Assembly (NCBI GenBank): GCA_023416335.1
Contig: JAEZHY010000172.1
Span: 13,736 to 77,735, forward strand
DNA: 64,000 nucleotides
Direction: 5' to 3'
From: Pseudomonadota bacterium
GTDB lineage: Bacteria; Desulfobacterota; Syntrophobacteria; Syntrophobacterales; Syntrophobacteraceae
The notes beneath the pieces were generated by a model. It worked only from the letters and a program-made list of their open reading frames with translations. It ran no database searches and was not told the origin of the DNA. Positions 45,005-53,805 of the stretch are shown here, piece by piece. Made by a program: the position numbers and the translations under genes. How positions within the stretch are numbered: the stretch's first letter is position 1; every line of letters starts with the position of its first letter.

Positions 45005-45810
45005 TCCTGTCCGATCCGGTATTGCGTTTCCTTTGAAAGGAGAAGACCTATGAAGGTAAGCGCCAGGGAAAGCACGCAAAGGTAGCCGGGCTGCTCATAG
45101 GTACGAACTACGTCGCCATAGTAACCGTGCCGTATCATTTCAGTCACTGTGACGGTCGGCACCCAGACTGCCAATTGCCGCAAATACTCGGGCAGCCAGT
45201 CCACCATAAAGAAAGCGCCTGATATTCCGAGATAGAAGTACATGGAAGGGTGGTAGAAATTCATGAAAACTTCCCACCGTTCGGAGAGTGCCCCTACGAT
45301 GAATCCAAGGCCCAGGGTGTACCACATCAACAGGAACCAGCCTAAAAGCATGAGTACGATATCGCGGGGCCACGGGATCAATTCAAAGTAAATCAAAGCG
45401 ATTCCGATCAGTACCCAGGCAATGGTCGCACCGGCAATCTCCAGAATTATTCGGGACAAAAAGAGGTCCAACACTTTGACGTTGCGATGGAAAAGGAGGC
45501 TGACGTTTGGCTCCACGGCCTTGCCGCACTTCATGGTTGCCTGGCGCCACATCATAACCGTCGAATAGCCGATCCACGCAAAAGCGGTAACGGAAAGACT
45601 GGAGCCCCGCAGTTGTATTCCATGCAGATGGATGTTCCACAGGACCGTGACTCCCACGACCAATATCATCGGTTCCAGGAAAAGCCACAAGATACCCAGA
45701 TTGTTGCGGCCGAACCGGGTGATCATCTCCCTTACCAGCAGAGCGCCGATTACACGCATCTGGATTGAGAAGGAGTCAATCAGAGACACATGTTCATGTT
45801 TTTCAGGCAT
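45001..45810 (-). CDS. kpsM: Capsule ABC transporter permease
   Basis: A 269-residue inner-membrane permease of the ABC2/KpsM family. '[24 protein letters not shown]' is the classic N-terminal motif, followed by about six hydrophobic helices and '[20 protein letters not shown]'. The ATG at 45810 has AGGA upstream; GTG and ATG starts at 45843 and 45828 are alternatives that overlap kpsE. Coupled to kpsT by an ATGA overlap. Confidence 0.93.
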   Translation of the reverse strand: MPEKHEHVSLIDSFSIQMRVIGALLVREMITRFGRNNLGILWLFLEPMILVVGVTVLWNIHLHGIQLRGSSLSVTAFAWIGYSTVMMWRQATMKCGKAVEPNVSLLFHRNVKVLDLFLSRIILEIAGATIAWVLIGIALIYFELIPWPRDIVLMLLGWFLLMWYTLGLGFIVGALSERWEVFMNFYHPSMYFYLGISGAFFMVDWLPEYLRQLAVWVPTVTVTEMIRHGYYGDVVRTYEQPGYLCVLSLALTFIGLLLSKETQYRIGQE

Positions 45811-45820
45811 CCCGATCCTG

Positions 45821-46978
45821 CTATTCATGGTGTTCACGCACACCGGCCAGAATCAGCCCCAGAACGCCCCAGGTGAGAAGTCCGAGGAGGAAGGTCGTAC
45901 CGATATCTCTCAACCTGCGCGGTTCAATTGCGCAATCCGGCTTGTTTGGCTCAACCATGCGCTGTAAATAAAGCTCCTGTTGAATCGCTTCGTTACGGGC
46001 ATGTTCCAGGGACTGAAATGCGGTCTCCAGAAGCTTCCCGGCAACCTTCTCGTCAATTTGAAGCCTGTCGTATTCAGGGCCATACTTGCTGAATGAGACC
46101 TCGGCTCCGGCGACCCTCGCCGTTTGGGATTTAATTTCGCTGCTCAGCGTTCTTATGCGCTGTCTAAGTCCGGGAATTGCCGGACTCTGGGGACTGGCTG
46201 CCTCAAGTTGAGCAAGTTCCGATCTCGCGGTTACCAGGTCGCCCTGGAGCTTGGAAGCCCCTTCGAGTTCAAGACGCGACTGACCCTCCGGGTCGAAAAC
46301 ACCATGCTTGTTCCGGTATTCCGAAACTGCAATCGTTGCTGCTTTTACTTTATTGGTGGCATTCTCGACTTCTGTGGATGCAAACCCGATCTTGTCCATC
46401 CGTATGCGTTTGTTTAGCTCGTTTATCAGCTCTTCGCCCATTTCCAGCAGCATGGCGTTAATGCGTTGGGCTTCCTCAGCGCTGAACGCGGACACTTTCA
46501 GGGTGGATATGGAAGAAGCGGGATCGAGACTGACATCTATGATCCGGCCGGTATAGTATTTGAAAAAGTTCTCGAAGCTGCGGTCCCACCAGTCCAGACC
46601 GGCGAATCGCTCTATTCTGTCCACTTCCGCGCTGCCAAAGGATTTGGAAATCCCCATCTTCTCTTCCAACCTTTGGAGGGCGTCTCTTGATTGTATAAAA
46701 TCGTTTACCGCCGCGGTATCGTCCTGGCCATGGGATAACCCGGAACCCTGCATAAGCTGGCTTAAACCGGAAGAGTGACTCTGCTTCTGGGAGCTTCGAA
46801 CGACGACAAAATGGGATTCCGAGATGTAAATGTCCGAAGCGATCATGCCGAAGTAAATGGACGCCAGTACCGTTGGAATAAATACGGTCAGCATAAACAG
46901 GAGGCTTGGACGCGGAAGTCGCCTGGAGCGTACCGTTCCCTTTACCAGAGATACTTTTGTAAATCCGGATCCTTCCAT
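45821..46978 (-). CDS. kpsE: KpsE-type capsule export inner-membrane protein
   Basis: A 385-residue polysaccharide co-polymerase-like protein. Transmembrane helix 1 (about 26-48) and a C-terminal helix (about 358-378) flank a large periplasmic, partly coiled-coil region ('LVTARSELAQLEAASPQSPAIPGL'). 'SDIYISESHFVVVRSSQ' and 'ALQRLEEKMGI' are family landmarks. It bridges KpsMT to the outer-membrane exporter. AAGGA precedes the ATG. First clear gene of the export operon. Confidence 0.9.
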   Translation of the reverse strand: MEGSGFTKVSLVKGTVRSRRLPRPSLLFMLTVFIPTVLASIYFGMIASDIYISESHFVVVRSSQKQSHSSGLSQLMQGSGLSHGQDDTAAVNDFIQSRDALQRLEEKMGISKSFGSAEVDRIERFAGLDWWDRSFENFFKYYTGRIIDVSLDPASSISTLKVSAFSAEEAQRINAMLLEMGEELINELNKRIRMDKIGFASTEVENATNKVKAATIAVSEYRNKHGVFDPEGQSRLELEGASKLQGDLVTARSELAQLEAASPQSPAIPGLRQRIRTLSSEIKSQTARVAGAEVSFSKYGPEYDRLQIDEKVAGKLLETAFQSLEHARNEAIQQELYLQRMVEPNKPDCAIEPRRLRDIGTTFLLGLLTWGVLGLILAGVREHHE

Positions 46979-47187
46979 CAGTAATCCTTAATCAATGCCG
47001 TGATTTTATGTGAAAAGTCCGCATACAGCTCCGCCAACTCGATTACATTCGAACAGTAATCCAATTCGCGGTCATAATATGGAGGAGCCACATCGGAAGC
47101 CGGCTCCAAATATTTCAGTGTTGCTGCTGGTGATTTGTTACAAATGAGACGACTAATCCCCCGCACAACAAAGGTACTCAAAAGCAA
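46978..47187 (-). CDS. Possible 69-residue protein upstream of kpsE
   Basis: The frame ends with TGA overlapping the kpsE ATG (TGATG), which suggests coupling. It begins with TTG and has no ATG, and no family is recognisable. The C-terminal part 'NVIELAELYADFSHKITALI' could form a helix. It may be only a shadow; low confidence. Confidence 0.22.
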   Translation of the reverse strand: MLLSTFVVRGISRLICNKSPAATLKYLEPASDVAPPYYDRELDYCSNVIELAELYADFSHKITALIKDY

Positions 47188-47295
47188 ACCTTCTCAAAAA
47201 CTTATGAACAGACGATGACCGGCAACTGGAAACATGCGGGAAGGCGGGTTCTTTCGGCTGAAAATCATCGATTTTGACCCGCCGGCGCCGCTTTG

Positions 47296-48105
47296 CTAAT
47301 CTCCTCTGACAGCTTTATGGAAGCGGTATCCCCGATATGCGAAGATGGCGCCGTCCGGGGTGATTTCCACGAGCTTCAAGGCAGCAGTGAGTTCCTGCCC
47401 CTCGTGCATGCTCGAACCGTTTACGACTACCCGCCTTCCGCCGGCCTGTCCGGAGTAGACGAGGATAGATAGAAAAAGGTTTGGGAGACTGCCCTGAATA
47501 GAATCCGGAAGCTCGTGCAATTCGAAAATTCTTCCCGCTTTGTTTTCTTTTCCGCCATTGCTCTCAGCCTCTCCGGCGCCCGGCGTCACCGGATCCTGTC
47601 CGCGCACGGAAACTTCCGCCCGGTTGTTTCCCCTTTCAAAATAGCCGGCAGGCAGGCGCCCCTGCATGTCGGCCAGGGCAATGCTCCTGGCGGCAGACCG
47701 GCTCCTGGTGGTATTCATGGGTACCGGTCTCCTTTGTCCGACGGTCTGATCGGAAGGGTCCCGGCCTGTTGAACCTTCGATAATGGATCTTGCCCTTACA
47801 GCAGAAGGCGGTTCGGCGATATCTTCAAATTTCCGGAAACTTTCAGTCGCAGGAGGTCCCGGTTCGTTATGTCCGTCATTGAGACGGGATTGCTTTTGTT
47901 CTTCCTGCTTCGACTTTGCGTTATCCACAGGTACCGGTGAGATCTCATGGCTGACCGGGGCAGGTTTGCCGGCCGATTTTTCGGCCACTCCCGGTCGCTT
48001 GAGTCCAGAGAGTACAACCAGCGCAATCAGAACCAGCGCAAAAGCGCCCAGGTGAAGGCGGCTGTTGTTCCATCCGATTCGTGCCCTATGTTCGAAGGAG
48101 TCCAT
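47296..48105 (-). CDS. GspB-like type II secretion assembly protein
   Basis: A 269-residue protein with one transmembrane helix near residues 19-36 ('LGAFALVLIALVVLSGL'), a long Pro/Ser/Glu-rich low-complexity linker and a C-terminal domain of about 70 residues. That domain ('LPDSIQGSLPNLFLSILVYS', 'RRVVVNGSSMHEGQEL', 'LKLVEITPDGAIFAYRGYRFHK') matches the GspB (T2SSB) fold. GspB normally works with GspA to place the secretin; no gspA is adjacent. It lies 100 bases after the FKBP gene and just upstream of the capsule export genes. Confidence 0.75.
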   Translation of the reverse strand: MDSFEHRARIGWNNSRLHLGAFALVLIALVVLSGLKRPGVAEKSAGKPAPVSHEISPVPVDNAKSKQEEQKQSRLNDGHNEPGPPATESFRKFEDIAEPPSAVRARSIIEGSTGRDPSDQTVGQRRPVPMNTTRSRSAARSIALADMQGRLPAGYFERGNNRAEVSVRGQDPVTPGAGEAESNGGKENKAGRIFELHELPDSIQGSLPNLFLSILVYSGQAGGRRVVVNGSSMHEGQELTAALKLVEITPDGAIFAYRGYRFHKAVRGD

Positions 48106-48204
48106 TTCCCGCGTCTCTTTCCGGAATGTCCCCGGATACCCCCCAAGCATTGGCGGGCCGGTATGCCCCCCGCATCGAAGCGTTTTTGCCTGGAGTGCAA
48201 GGGA

Positions 48205-48894
48205 TCACTTTATCGAGAGCACTTCCACTTCGAAGACCAGCGTTGCGTTCGGCCCTATCAGATTGCCTGCCCCCTTTTCGCCGTAGGCGAGTTGGGGAGG
48301 AATGAAAAGCTGCCATTTGGAGCCAACCGGCATAAGCTTGAGGGCTTCCGTCCATCCCGGGATCACGCTGTCGACTTTCATGGCTGCGGGCCCTCCTCGT
48401 TCGGAGGAGTTGTCGAACTCCGTACCATCGATCAGGGTCCCCTGGTAGTTGACTTCCACCGTATCGGAGTCAGTCGGTTTCCTGCCTTCCCCAGCCTTCA
48501 GGATCTTGTACTGAAGACCGCTCGGCAGCGCCACTACGCCTTCCTTTGTCTTGTTGGCGGTCAGGAAGGCCTCGCCCTGCTTCTTATTTTCCTCTGCTAC
48601 GGCTGCGATCGCTTTGGCCCGCCTTTGCTTAAGCTCTGTGTGAAAGCCGTTCAGCGCGGCCCGCAAATCTTCATCGCTCAAAAGCAGTTTGGATCCCTTC
48701 AGTTCGTCCCGAAATCCCTGCGCCAGGGCATCCGCGTCATATGGTACGCCCTGCCGTTTGAGATTCTTGGCCAGATCGACGCCAATGCTGTAGCTTTGCT
48801 TTGCCTGGTCGTTTTTGAAAACCTGTTTTTCGGCGGCACTTGCCTGAGAGGCCATAAAGATGATTCCGAGAATCGCAATCCATTTCAGTTTCAT
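48205..48894 (-). CDS. Periplasmic FKBP-type peptidyl-prolyl isomerase
   Basis: A 229-residue FkpA/Mip-like protein. Signal peptide 1-20 ('MASQASA|AE'). A helical dimerisation domain spans about 25-120 ('QSYSIGVDLAKNLKRQGVPYD'). The FKBP domain spans about 125-229: 'VEVNYQGTLIDGTEFDNS', 'VIPGWTEALKLMPVGSKW', 'FIPPQLAYGEKGAG' and 'LVFEVEVLSI'. It assists folding of envelope proteins and could serve the multicopper oxidase encoded upstream. Confidence 0.93.
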   Translation of the reverse strand: MKLKWIAILGIIFMASQASAAEKQVFKNDQAKQSYSIGVDLAKNLKRQGVPYDADALAQGFRDELKGSKLLLSDEDLRAALNGFHTELKQRRAKAIAAVAEENKKQGEAFLTANKTKEGVVALPSGLQYKILKAGEGRKPTDSDTVEVNYQGTLIDGTEFDNSSERGGPAAMKVDSVIPGWTEALKLMPVGSKWQLFIPPQLAYGEKGAGNLIGPNATLVFEVEVLSIK

Positions 48895-48926
48895 TTCAAA
48901 ATGCCCTTACAGTTCGAAATAGTGAT

Positions 48927-48953
48927 GATGGGGAGGGATTTCCCCTCCCCATC
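48927..48953. terminator. Strong hairpin between the multicopper oxidase and FKBP genes
   Basis: GATGGGGAGGG (48927-48937) pairs perfectly with CCCTCCCCATC (48943-48953). It lies 18 bases past the oxidase stop on the minus strand. No long U-run follows, so partial read-through into the FKBP gene is possible. Confidence 0.6.
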
Positions 48954-48970
48954 TCTATTTTGATATTCGT

Positions 48971-51900
48971 CTACGCATGAGGTTGAATGGAACCCGTGCT
49001 CGTCGGGGTGCCATTGCCGAATACATTGGCCGGGAGGATACGGAAGTAGTACGTTTTTCCGGCGGTCATTGAGTTAGCGGGAAAAGAATAGGACGTCTGG
49101 GTCTGACCGGCGGTCACCGTGGTCAGGCCGGTTGTAAACGCGCTGTTGGTGGCCCTCTGGATCCTGAATAAGGGGGGCAGAGCGCCGGTGGAGGACCAGT
49201 TCAGCACGACCGGAGAACCGGGTGCTGCAGCCTGGGTCACCGAGTTGAGCGTAACCGCCGTCGTCGGTGGTCCAAGCACGTTGGAGTATGCGGTGGTAAC
49301 GGTCTGGGAAGGATACCCGGTCACACTGCTTCCGACCGTTCCGGTACCGAATACCCGGTAGTAGTTGGGGATAACATTCTGCTTAAAGGTGGTATCGGAA
49401 TAAGTGTTCGTCGTTCCAGAGGCCCTCGGGACGGTGAACTGAACCAGCCCGGTGGTGAAACTGCTGTTGGTTGCTCTTTGGACGGTGAAGTTGGTTATAC
49501 CCGGATCGACGTTTTGCCAGGTCAGCACCATGGCCGATCCATTATACGACCCCGTCAGATTTGTGGGGGTATCCGGAGCTGCCGCCACCAGGATCGGGCG
49601 CATCATGTCATTTTCTTCGTGCCCGAGGAGGTGGCAGTGCCACACGTATTCGTTGCCGAAATTGGTCAACAGGTTTGTGACCGTGACAGGATTGTTGGTT
49701 GGGGTAACGTTCGCGAAACCCATGGTCGATCCCACCGGCATGGTCGGATCGAGAAGCCTTTTACTGCTTAGCACCTTGAAAGGCACGCTCGGGACCTTGG
49801 CCTTCAGGGCCACAACGACGTCCTCGAGCGGATTCATCTTGACGGTCTCTTTCCAGCCTACCTCTTCGGGCCAGGGCGGCTTGATGGCTCCATCCCAGCC
49901 TACACGGTTGATAAGCTGCACGTTGAAAAGATGGAAATGGATCGCGTGGGTATCGACGCCGTTGTGCGTAATCTTCCACAACTGGGTTCCGCCGTCCGGG
50001 ATCACTTCGGTTGCCGGATCGATATACCCTAACGGAATGGTCGTCTGAACAAGGGACGTAGTGAAGGGCATCTCGACTCCGAGGGTTGAGTTCATGCGTC
50101 CCAGGGGGTCGAAGAGTTCCTGGATTGTCTTAGGCTCCAACGGTTTGACAACCGGGGCGGATGCACCATAAGGAGTGAAGGTAAGCGAAGTATCGGAGAT
50201 TCGCGAATACGTGTCGGTTCCGCTCGGAGGAGCGCCAACCGCGGCAGCGTATGCGGTCTCGGGCACTATGGGTTTGGCCTGCGTGGCTGCAAAGGCTGTA
50301 GCCATCGGAGCTTCCAAAGTCGCGGGATCGAAAGCGGTGCCGTTTGCACCCACGGTGCCGCTGACTCGAATCTGCATGACTGTCCGGATGTTGGGACCAA
50401 AACCGGCAACGGTCGAGGGAGCGCCGCCCATGCTCTGCAGATCGGGATTACCTGTATAGTAATCGTTGCGGGGATCGCCGGCCGGAACCGGTGCGGGTGC
50501 GTCGTTATAGAGAATGAGCGTTTTTCCCGCATACTGTGAAAAATCGACTACGACGTCCGCTCTCTCTGCAGGCCCGAGGAACAAGGTGTGTTCCATCGTA
50601 TTGAGGACCGTTACGCTGCGCTTGTTCTGCTCATAGCCCATAGGCGTATTCTGGAGCGTAACAGGCGCAGGCGCGATGCCGCCCTCCGAGCCTATATGGA
50701 TGATGTCCGGTCCCATGAGGCTGGGGCTTGGGTCGGGAACGCCGCTCTGCCTGTTGTCGAGTACGTTCGGGGTCATGCCGGGCGTATCGTTTGCGATCCA
50801 CCAGGAAGGCCAGTAAACGGGGGCGCCGGGAGCTGCGTCATAGGCGCCCGCCGCAGGGAAGTTACCGGTCAGATCCGCGGTGCCCTTGACCGCCGGAATC
50901 GTTTTGACTTCTTTGCCCGCTCCCGCACCTGTTGCCGTGGGGTCCGCCACATAGAGCTGGAGGTTCAGATAGCGGTCGTTGGAGGCATTGAGTACACGGA
51001 ACCTGTAAGCCTTGGGATCCACGTTGAGGTAGGGATAGGCTGCGCCGTTGACAACCGGGGTATCCATGAATGATTCAGGCACGGAGGAGGTTTGAGGAGG
51101 AATTCCCGAAGGGAATATCGGCCAGAACCATGCACCGTAGTCCCACCGTCCCATCGGGTTCGCGCCGGAAAGATCGTTGGGGTTCTGGTTAGGCATATAG
51201 ACGTGAGGAAACCACAAAGACCCCTTGGATTGCCCCCAGGAGGGATTGGCAGTCCAGAGCGGGTCCACCAGGGAGGTTGCCGCGGTTGCGGTGCCCAGAC
51301 CTGCAAATGCCGCGGGGGAAGTTCCATCGCTTACAAACGTCTTGTCCTGAATAACCAGCGGGATCTCCGTACCGCCGATCAGGGAGTTGATGGCCCGCTC
51401 GCTCGGGTCCGTCAGAAGATAGCCCGCGGCCTCTCCGGCATAGACATTGAGGCGGGTTGTGCCGTAGGAATGGTCGTGGTAGAACATCAGCCGTCCGCAC
51501 TGTCCATTCAGCCAGTAAAAGGTGGCGGCTCCGCTCGGCGGGACCGGCATGTCGGGAACGTTCCTCTGGCTCACACCCTTCAGGAGCGTGCCCGCTTCAC
51601 CCATTGGCGTTATCCACTGGTGGGGAGTACCGTCGCTGATCCATGGATTGTCGCCGCCGTGGAGGTGCAGGGTCGCCCTGTTCTGGGGATAATTGGCGCC
51701 GTTTGGTCCCTGCCCGGCTCCCATTATAGTAGTGTCGGTCGGGAGGAACAGATTTCCACCCTGGGCCGTCGTCGGAAGCAGGTTGTAGAATTTGATACGG
51801 GTCGCGGTCCCTTGGTTGGCCTGGATAATCGGCCCAAGATAGCGGGGGTGATCGTAACCATAGACCTGCTTGCCGTTATAGAGGATATTTGCGCCGTTGG

Positions 51901-52315
51901 CATCCTGCAAAGCCACATGAAGGCTGCCCGCCGGGACGCCGGCATTGGACTGGGGATCTTCGATCTGCACGTAGCCGCGCAGCCTGGTCGGACTCAGTTC
52001 TCTGTGCATCTGCTGCGTGTACTCGACAACAGCGATCACGTAATAATCCGTCCCGGAAAAAGTGGCCTTATCGGGAACCGCGACCGGAATGTAGTAGCCA
52101 TTGAGTGTGCTCGGAGTTCCCGAGCCGAGAAGGGGCAGGGAATCGATGAACTTTGTGAGTACCGGACTGTTCGCATAGTTGGGTTTGTTATAATCGACTC
52201 CGGCAACCAGTTGAGGCGGATTTACGTAAGCTCCCGCCTCTCGATAGCTCCCCAATGGGCTTGTCGCCATTGCAAGCGCCAGACCCAATACAGTTAATAA
52301 TCTTCTCTTTTTCAT
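48971..52315 (-). CDS. Large secreted multicopper oxidase with fibronectin-III domains
   Basis: A 1114-residue exported protein with a signal peptide at 1-29. All four copper motifs are present: 'LHLHGGDNPW' (about 216), 'FYHDHSYGTTR' (about 278), 'HAIHFHLFNVQ', and 'HCHLLGHEENDMMRP' near 890 with the axial Met of a type 1 site. About 200 C-terminal residues form two fibronectin-III-like domains ('FTVQRATNSSFTTGL', 'FRIQRATNSAFTTGL'). Large FN3-bearing multicopper proteins include OmpB of Geobacter and MofA-like metal oxidases. It is probably outer-surface or periplasmic and may oxidise or reduce metals. It stands near the Cyc2-like/HiPIP genes. Confidence 0.9.
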   Translation of the reverse strand: MKKRRLLTVLGLALAMATSPLGSYREAGAYVNPPQLVAGVDYNKPNYANSPVLTKFIDSLPLLGSGTPSTLNGYYIPVAVPDKATFSGTDYYVIAVVEYTQQMHRELSPTRLRGYVQIEDPQSNAGVPAGSLHVALQDANGANILYNGKQVYGYDHPRYLGPIIQANQGTATRIKFYNLLPTTAQGGNLFLPTDTTIMGAGQGPNGANYPQNRATLHLHGGDNPWISDGTPHQWITPMGEAGTLLKGVSQRNVPDMPVPPSGAATFYWLNGQCGRLMFYHDHSYGTTRLNVYAGEAAGYLLTDPSERAINSLIGGTEIPLVIQDKTFVSDGTSPAAFAGLGTATAATSLVDPLWTANPSWGQSKGSLWFPHVYMPNQNPNDLSGANPMGRWDYGAWFWPIFPSGIPPQTSSVPESFMDTPVVNGAAYPYLNVDPKAYRFRVLNASNDRYLNLQLYVADPTATGAGAGKEVKTIPAVKGTADLTGNFPAAGAYDAAPGAPVYWPSWWIANDTPGMTPNVLDNRQSGVPDPSPSLMGPDIIHIGSEGGIAPAPVTLQNTPMGYEQNKRSVTVLNTMEHTLFLGPAERADVVVDFSQYAGKTLILYNDAPAPVPAGDPRNDYYTGNPDLQSMGGAPSTVAGFGPNIRTVMQIRVSGTVGANGTAFDPATLEAPMATAFAATQAKPIVPETAYAAAVGAPPSGTDTYSRISDTSLTFTPYGASAPVVKPLEPKTIQELFDPLGRMNSTLGVEMPFTTSLVQTTIPLGYIDPATEVIPDGGTQLWKITHNGVDTHAIHFHLFNVQLINRVGWDGAIKPPWPEEVGWKETVKMNPLEDVVVALKAKVPSVPFKVLSSKRLLDPTMPVGSTMGFANVTPTNNPVTVTNLLTNFGNEYVWHCHLLGHEENDMMRPILVAAAPDTPTNLTGSYNGSAMVLTWQNVDPGITNFTVQRATNSSFTTGLVQFTVPRASGTTNTYSDTTFKQNVIPNYYRVFGTGTVGSSVTGYPSQTVTTAYSNVLGPPTTAVTLNSVTQAAAPGSPVVLNWSSTGALPPLFRIQRATNSAFTTGLTTVTAGQTQTSYSFPANSMTAGKTYYFRILPANVFGNGTPTSTGSIQPHA

Positions 52316-52690
52316 GACCTGCCCCTATAAATGTCGTGTTTTGATAAGAGGTTACCAGACCGACCAGCGGCTAAACGCTCCCCCGCATTTCGGAAATGGC
52401 TGCACACCATGCCCTTCGGTTATGAATCCCATTCCTGCCTGCGAACGATTTTGGACTAAAATAGTTCAGGGGATGAAAGCCGGCTATTGGACCTTGGGCC
52501 AATGAGGTCATTTATGGCTGTTACAAGAGTGTTCCGGGGTGCAGGGGCAGAAATGATGAATAGCAGGCATTTTTCAGGAAATATCGAGTTATTGCCTTAT
52601 TTATCGGCCATATCCTATATATACAAATATAGATATGTATACTTGGTAAACATGGCGGGATAGTCGCTTCATTTGTCGATCACGTCAACA
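52316..52690. other. AT-rich gap upstream of the multicopper oxidase
   Basis: An AT-rich stretch near 52600-52650 contains TATATATACAAATATAG and TATGTATAC words. It is the likely promoter region for the minus-strand oxidase. No gene was seen. Confidence 0.35.
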
Positions 52691-53290
52691 AAACAGGACC
52701 TTGCCTCAAAGCGTAGAGCTTTCACCGCCACTGATGGTGCTTTTCTCCGGGGCGGCAATTCTTTGTGCCTCATTCATTCTTTTGTGGGCGAGCTTCTGCG
52801 AGGGGCTTGTGGCCAAGGGCAAGACGTTAGAAATCAGCGAGTTTTTCCTCATTCAACGGCTTGCGCCTCTCGCCTCAGAGGCTCCCGAGTTTACCGTCGC
52901 GATCATGCTAACTTTAAGAGGGCAAGCCGGCATAGCCCTGGGGAGTCTTATTTCCGCCAAACGCAATCAATGGACTCTATTGGTAGGGCATGATCCCTGG
53001 AGTCTATTCCCTTGCCGCCCGCACGCTATCTCACCCCAATCCCCCATGGGAAGCGTGCAGATGCACGAAATTTTACTCACAGCGGCTCAGTCGGTCTTTG
53101 CAGTCGTGCTTATTATGAAAATGAGGCTAAATCCACCGGGCACCTTTATTCTCAATCCAGTTCCTTGGCCCCGCTCTGAGCGGTTTCCTCCCCGGAGCTG
53201 CATTTTGAAAACCTGGCGGCGATCAGGTGCATATCGCTCTCGCGTAGCTCTATTCTGCGCTTGCGCTTTGTGTTTTGCTAATAAACCGGT
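52690..53290 (+). pseudogene. Decayed C-terminal half of a Na+/Ca2+-exchanger-family protein
   Basis: The frame from about 52701 encodes 'EFFLIQRLAPLASEAPEFTV', 'AIMLTLRGQAGIALGSLIS' and 'NQWTLLVG', typical of the second half of CaCA-type exchangers. At 52986-52990 the homology moves to another frame ('GMIPGVYSLAARTLSHP'). It returns near 53045 ('MGSVQMHEILLTAAQSVFAV') and shifts again after 53130 ('FSIQFLGPAL'). The N-terminal half is absent. Several indels and a missing start make this a pseudogene, unless the homopolymer indels are assembly errors. It sits between the oxidase and HiPIP genes. Confidence 0.7.
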
Positions 53291-53442
53291 CAAGAATCAC
53301 AAAGATTCTGATGGAACCTTATTGGGACAAGTTGCCGAAGAGATGACTTTCAGGGCGATGGCCTTTTGACGCAAGTTAAAAAATCAGGGGCCACGTCTCC
53401 ATAGTACCTCTAAAAAAGCTGCCCGAGTGATATCTCCAGCCT

Positions 53443-53715
53443 TTACTTGCCTTTCCACAATTTGCACCAGCCTTCAGGACTGATGTTCCCCTCAACTATT
53501 TTGCAGGCGTTGTCGGGAACGAACTGAATGCAACCTGAGCACTGCTGGCCTCCCTTAGGTTTATCCTGATAACCGGCTGCTGCTTTAGACACTTTGCCTT
53601 GGGCCCCGGATGAGCCTGGGATCGCCGCAATCGATACGGGAACGGCACATGCCAGGAAATACAGCTTCTTCAGGGCTGTCCTGCGGGAAATTTTAGCTGC
53701 AATCTCTTGATCCAT
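53443..53715 (-). CDS. High-potential iron-sulfur protein (HiPIP)
   Basis: A 90-residue periplasmic electron carrier. The N-terminus has a Tat-like 'SRRTALKKLYFLACAVPVSI' signal. The mature part has the four cluster cysteines C59, C62, C71 and C84 in 'CSGCIQFVPDNACKI' and 'GWCKLW', with the aromatic residues usual around the HiPIP cubane. HiPIPs carry electrons at high potential in phototrophs and in iron oxidisers (Iro). It follows the Cyc2-like gene by 90 bases in the same direction, suggesting it accepts electrons from that conduit. Confidence 0.9.
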   Translation of the reverse strand: MDQEIAAKISRRTALKKLYFLACAVPVSIAAIPGSSGAQGKVSKAAAGYQDKPKGGQQCSGCIQFVPDNACKIVEGNISPEGWCKLWKGK

Positions 53716-53805
53716 TCGTCTTCCTCTTTGTTAGAGTTAAGGTGCATGATAGCTTGTGGTCCGGGACACACTGAATTCGGCCTCTACTCTTGATAAATGC
53801 TTGAT

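Noticed and set aside
51092..52297. A 401-codon plus-strand frame
   Set aside because: It is antisense to the multicopper oxidase, whose copper motifs are collinear and complete.
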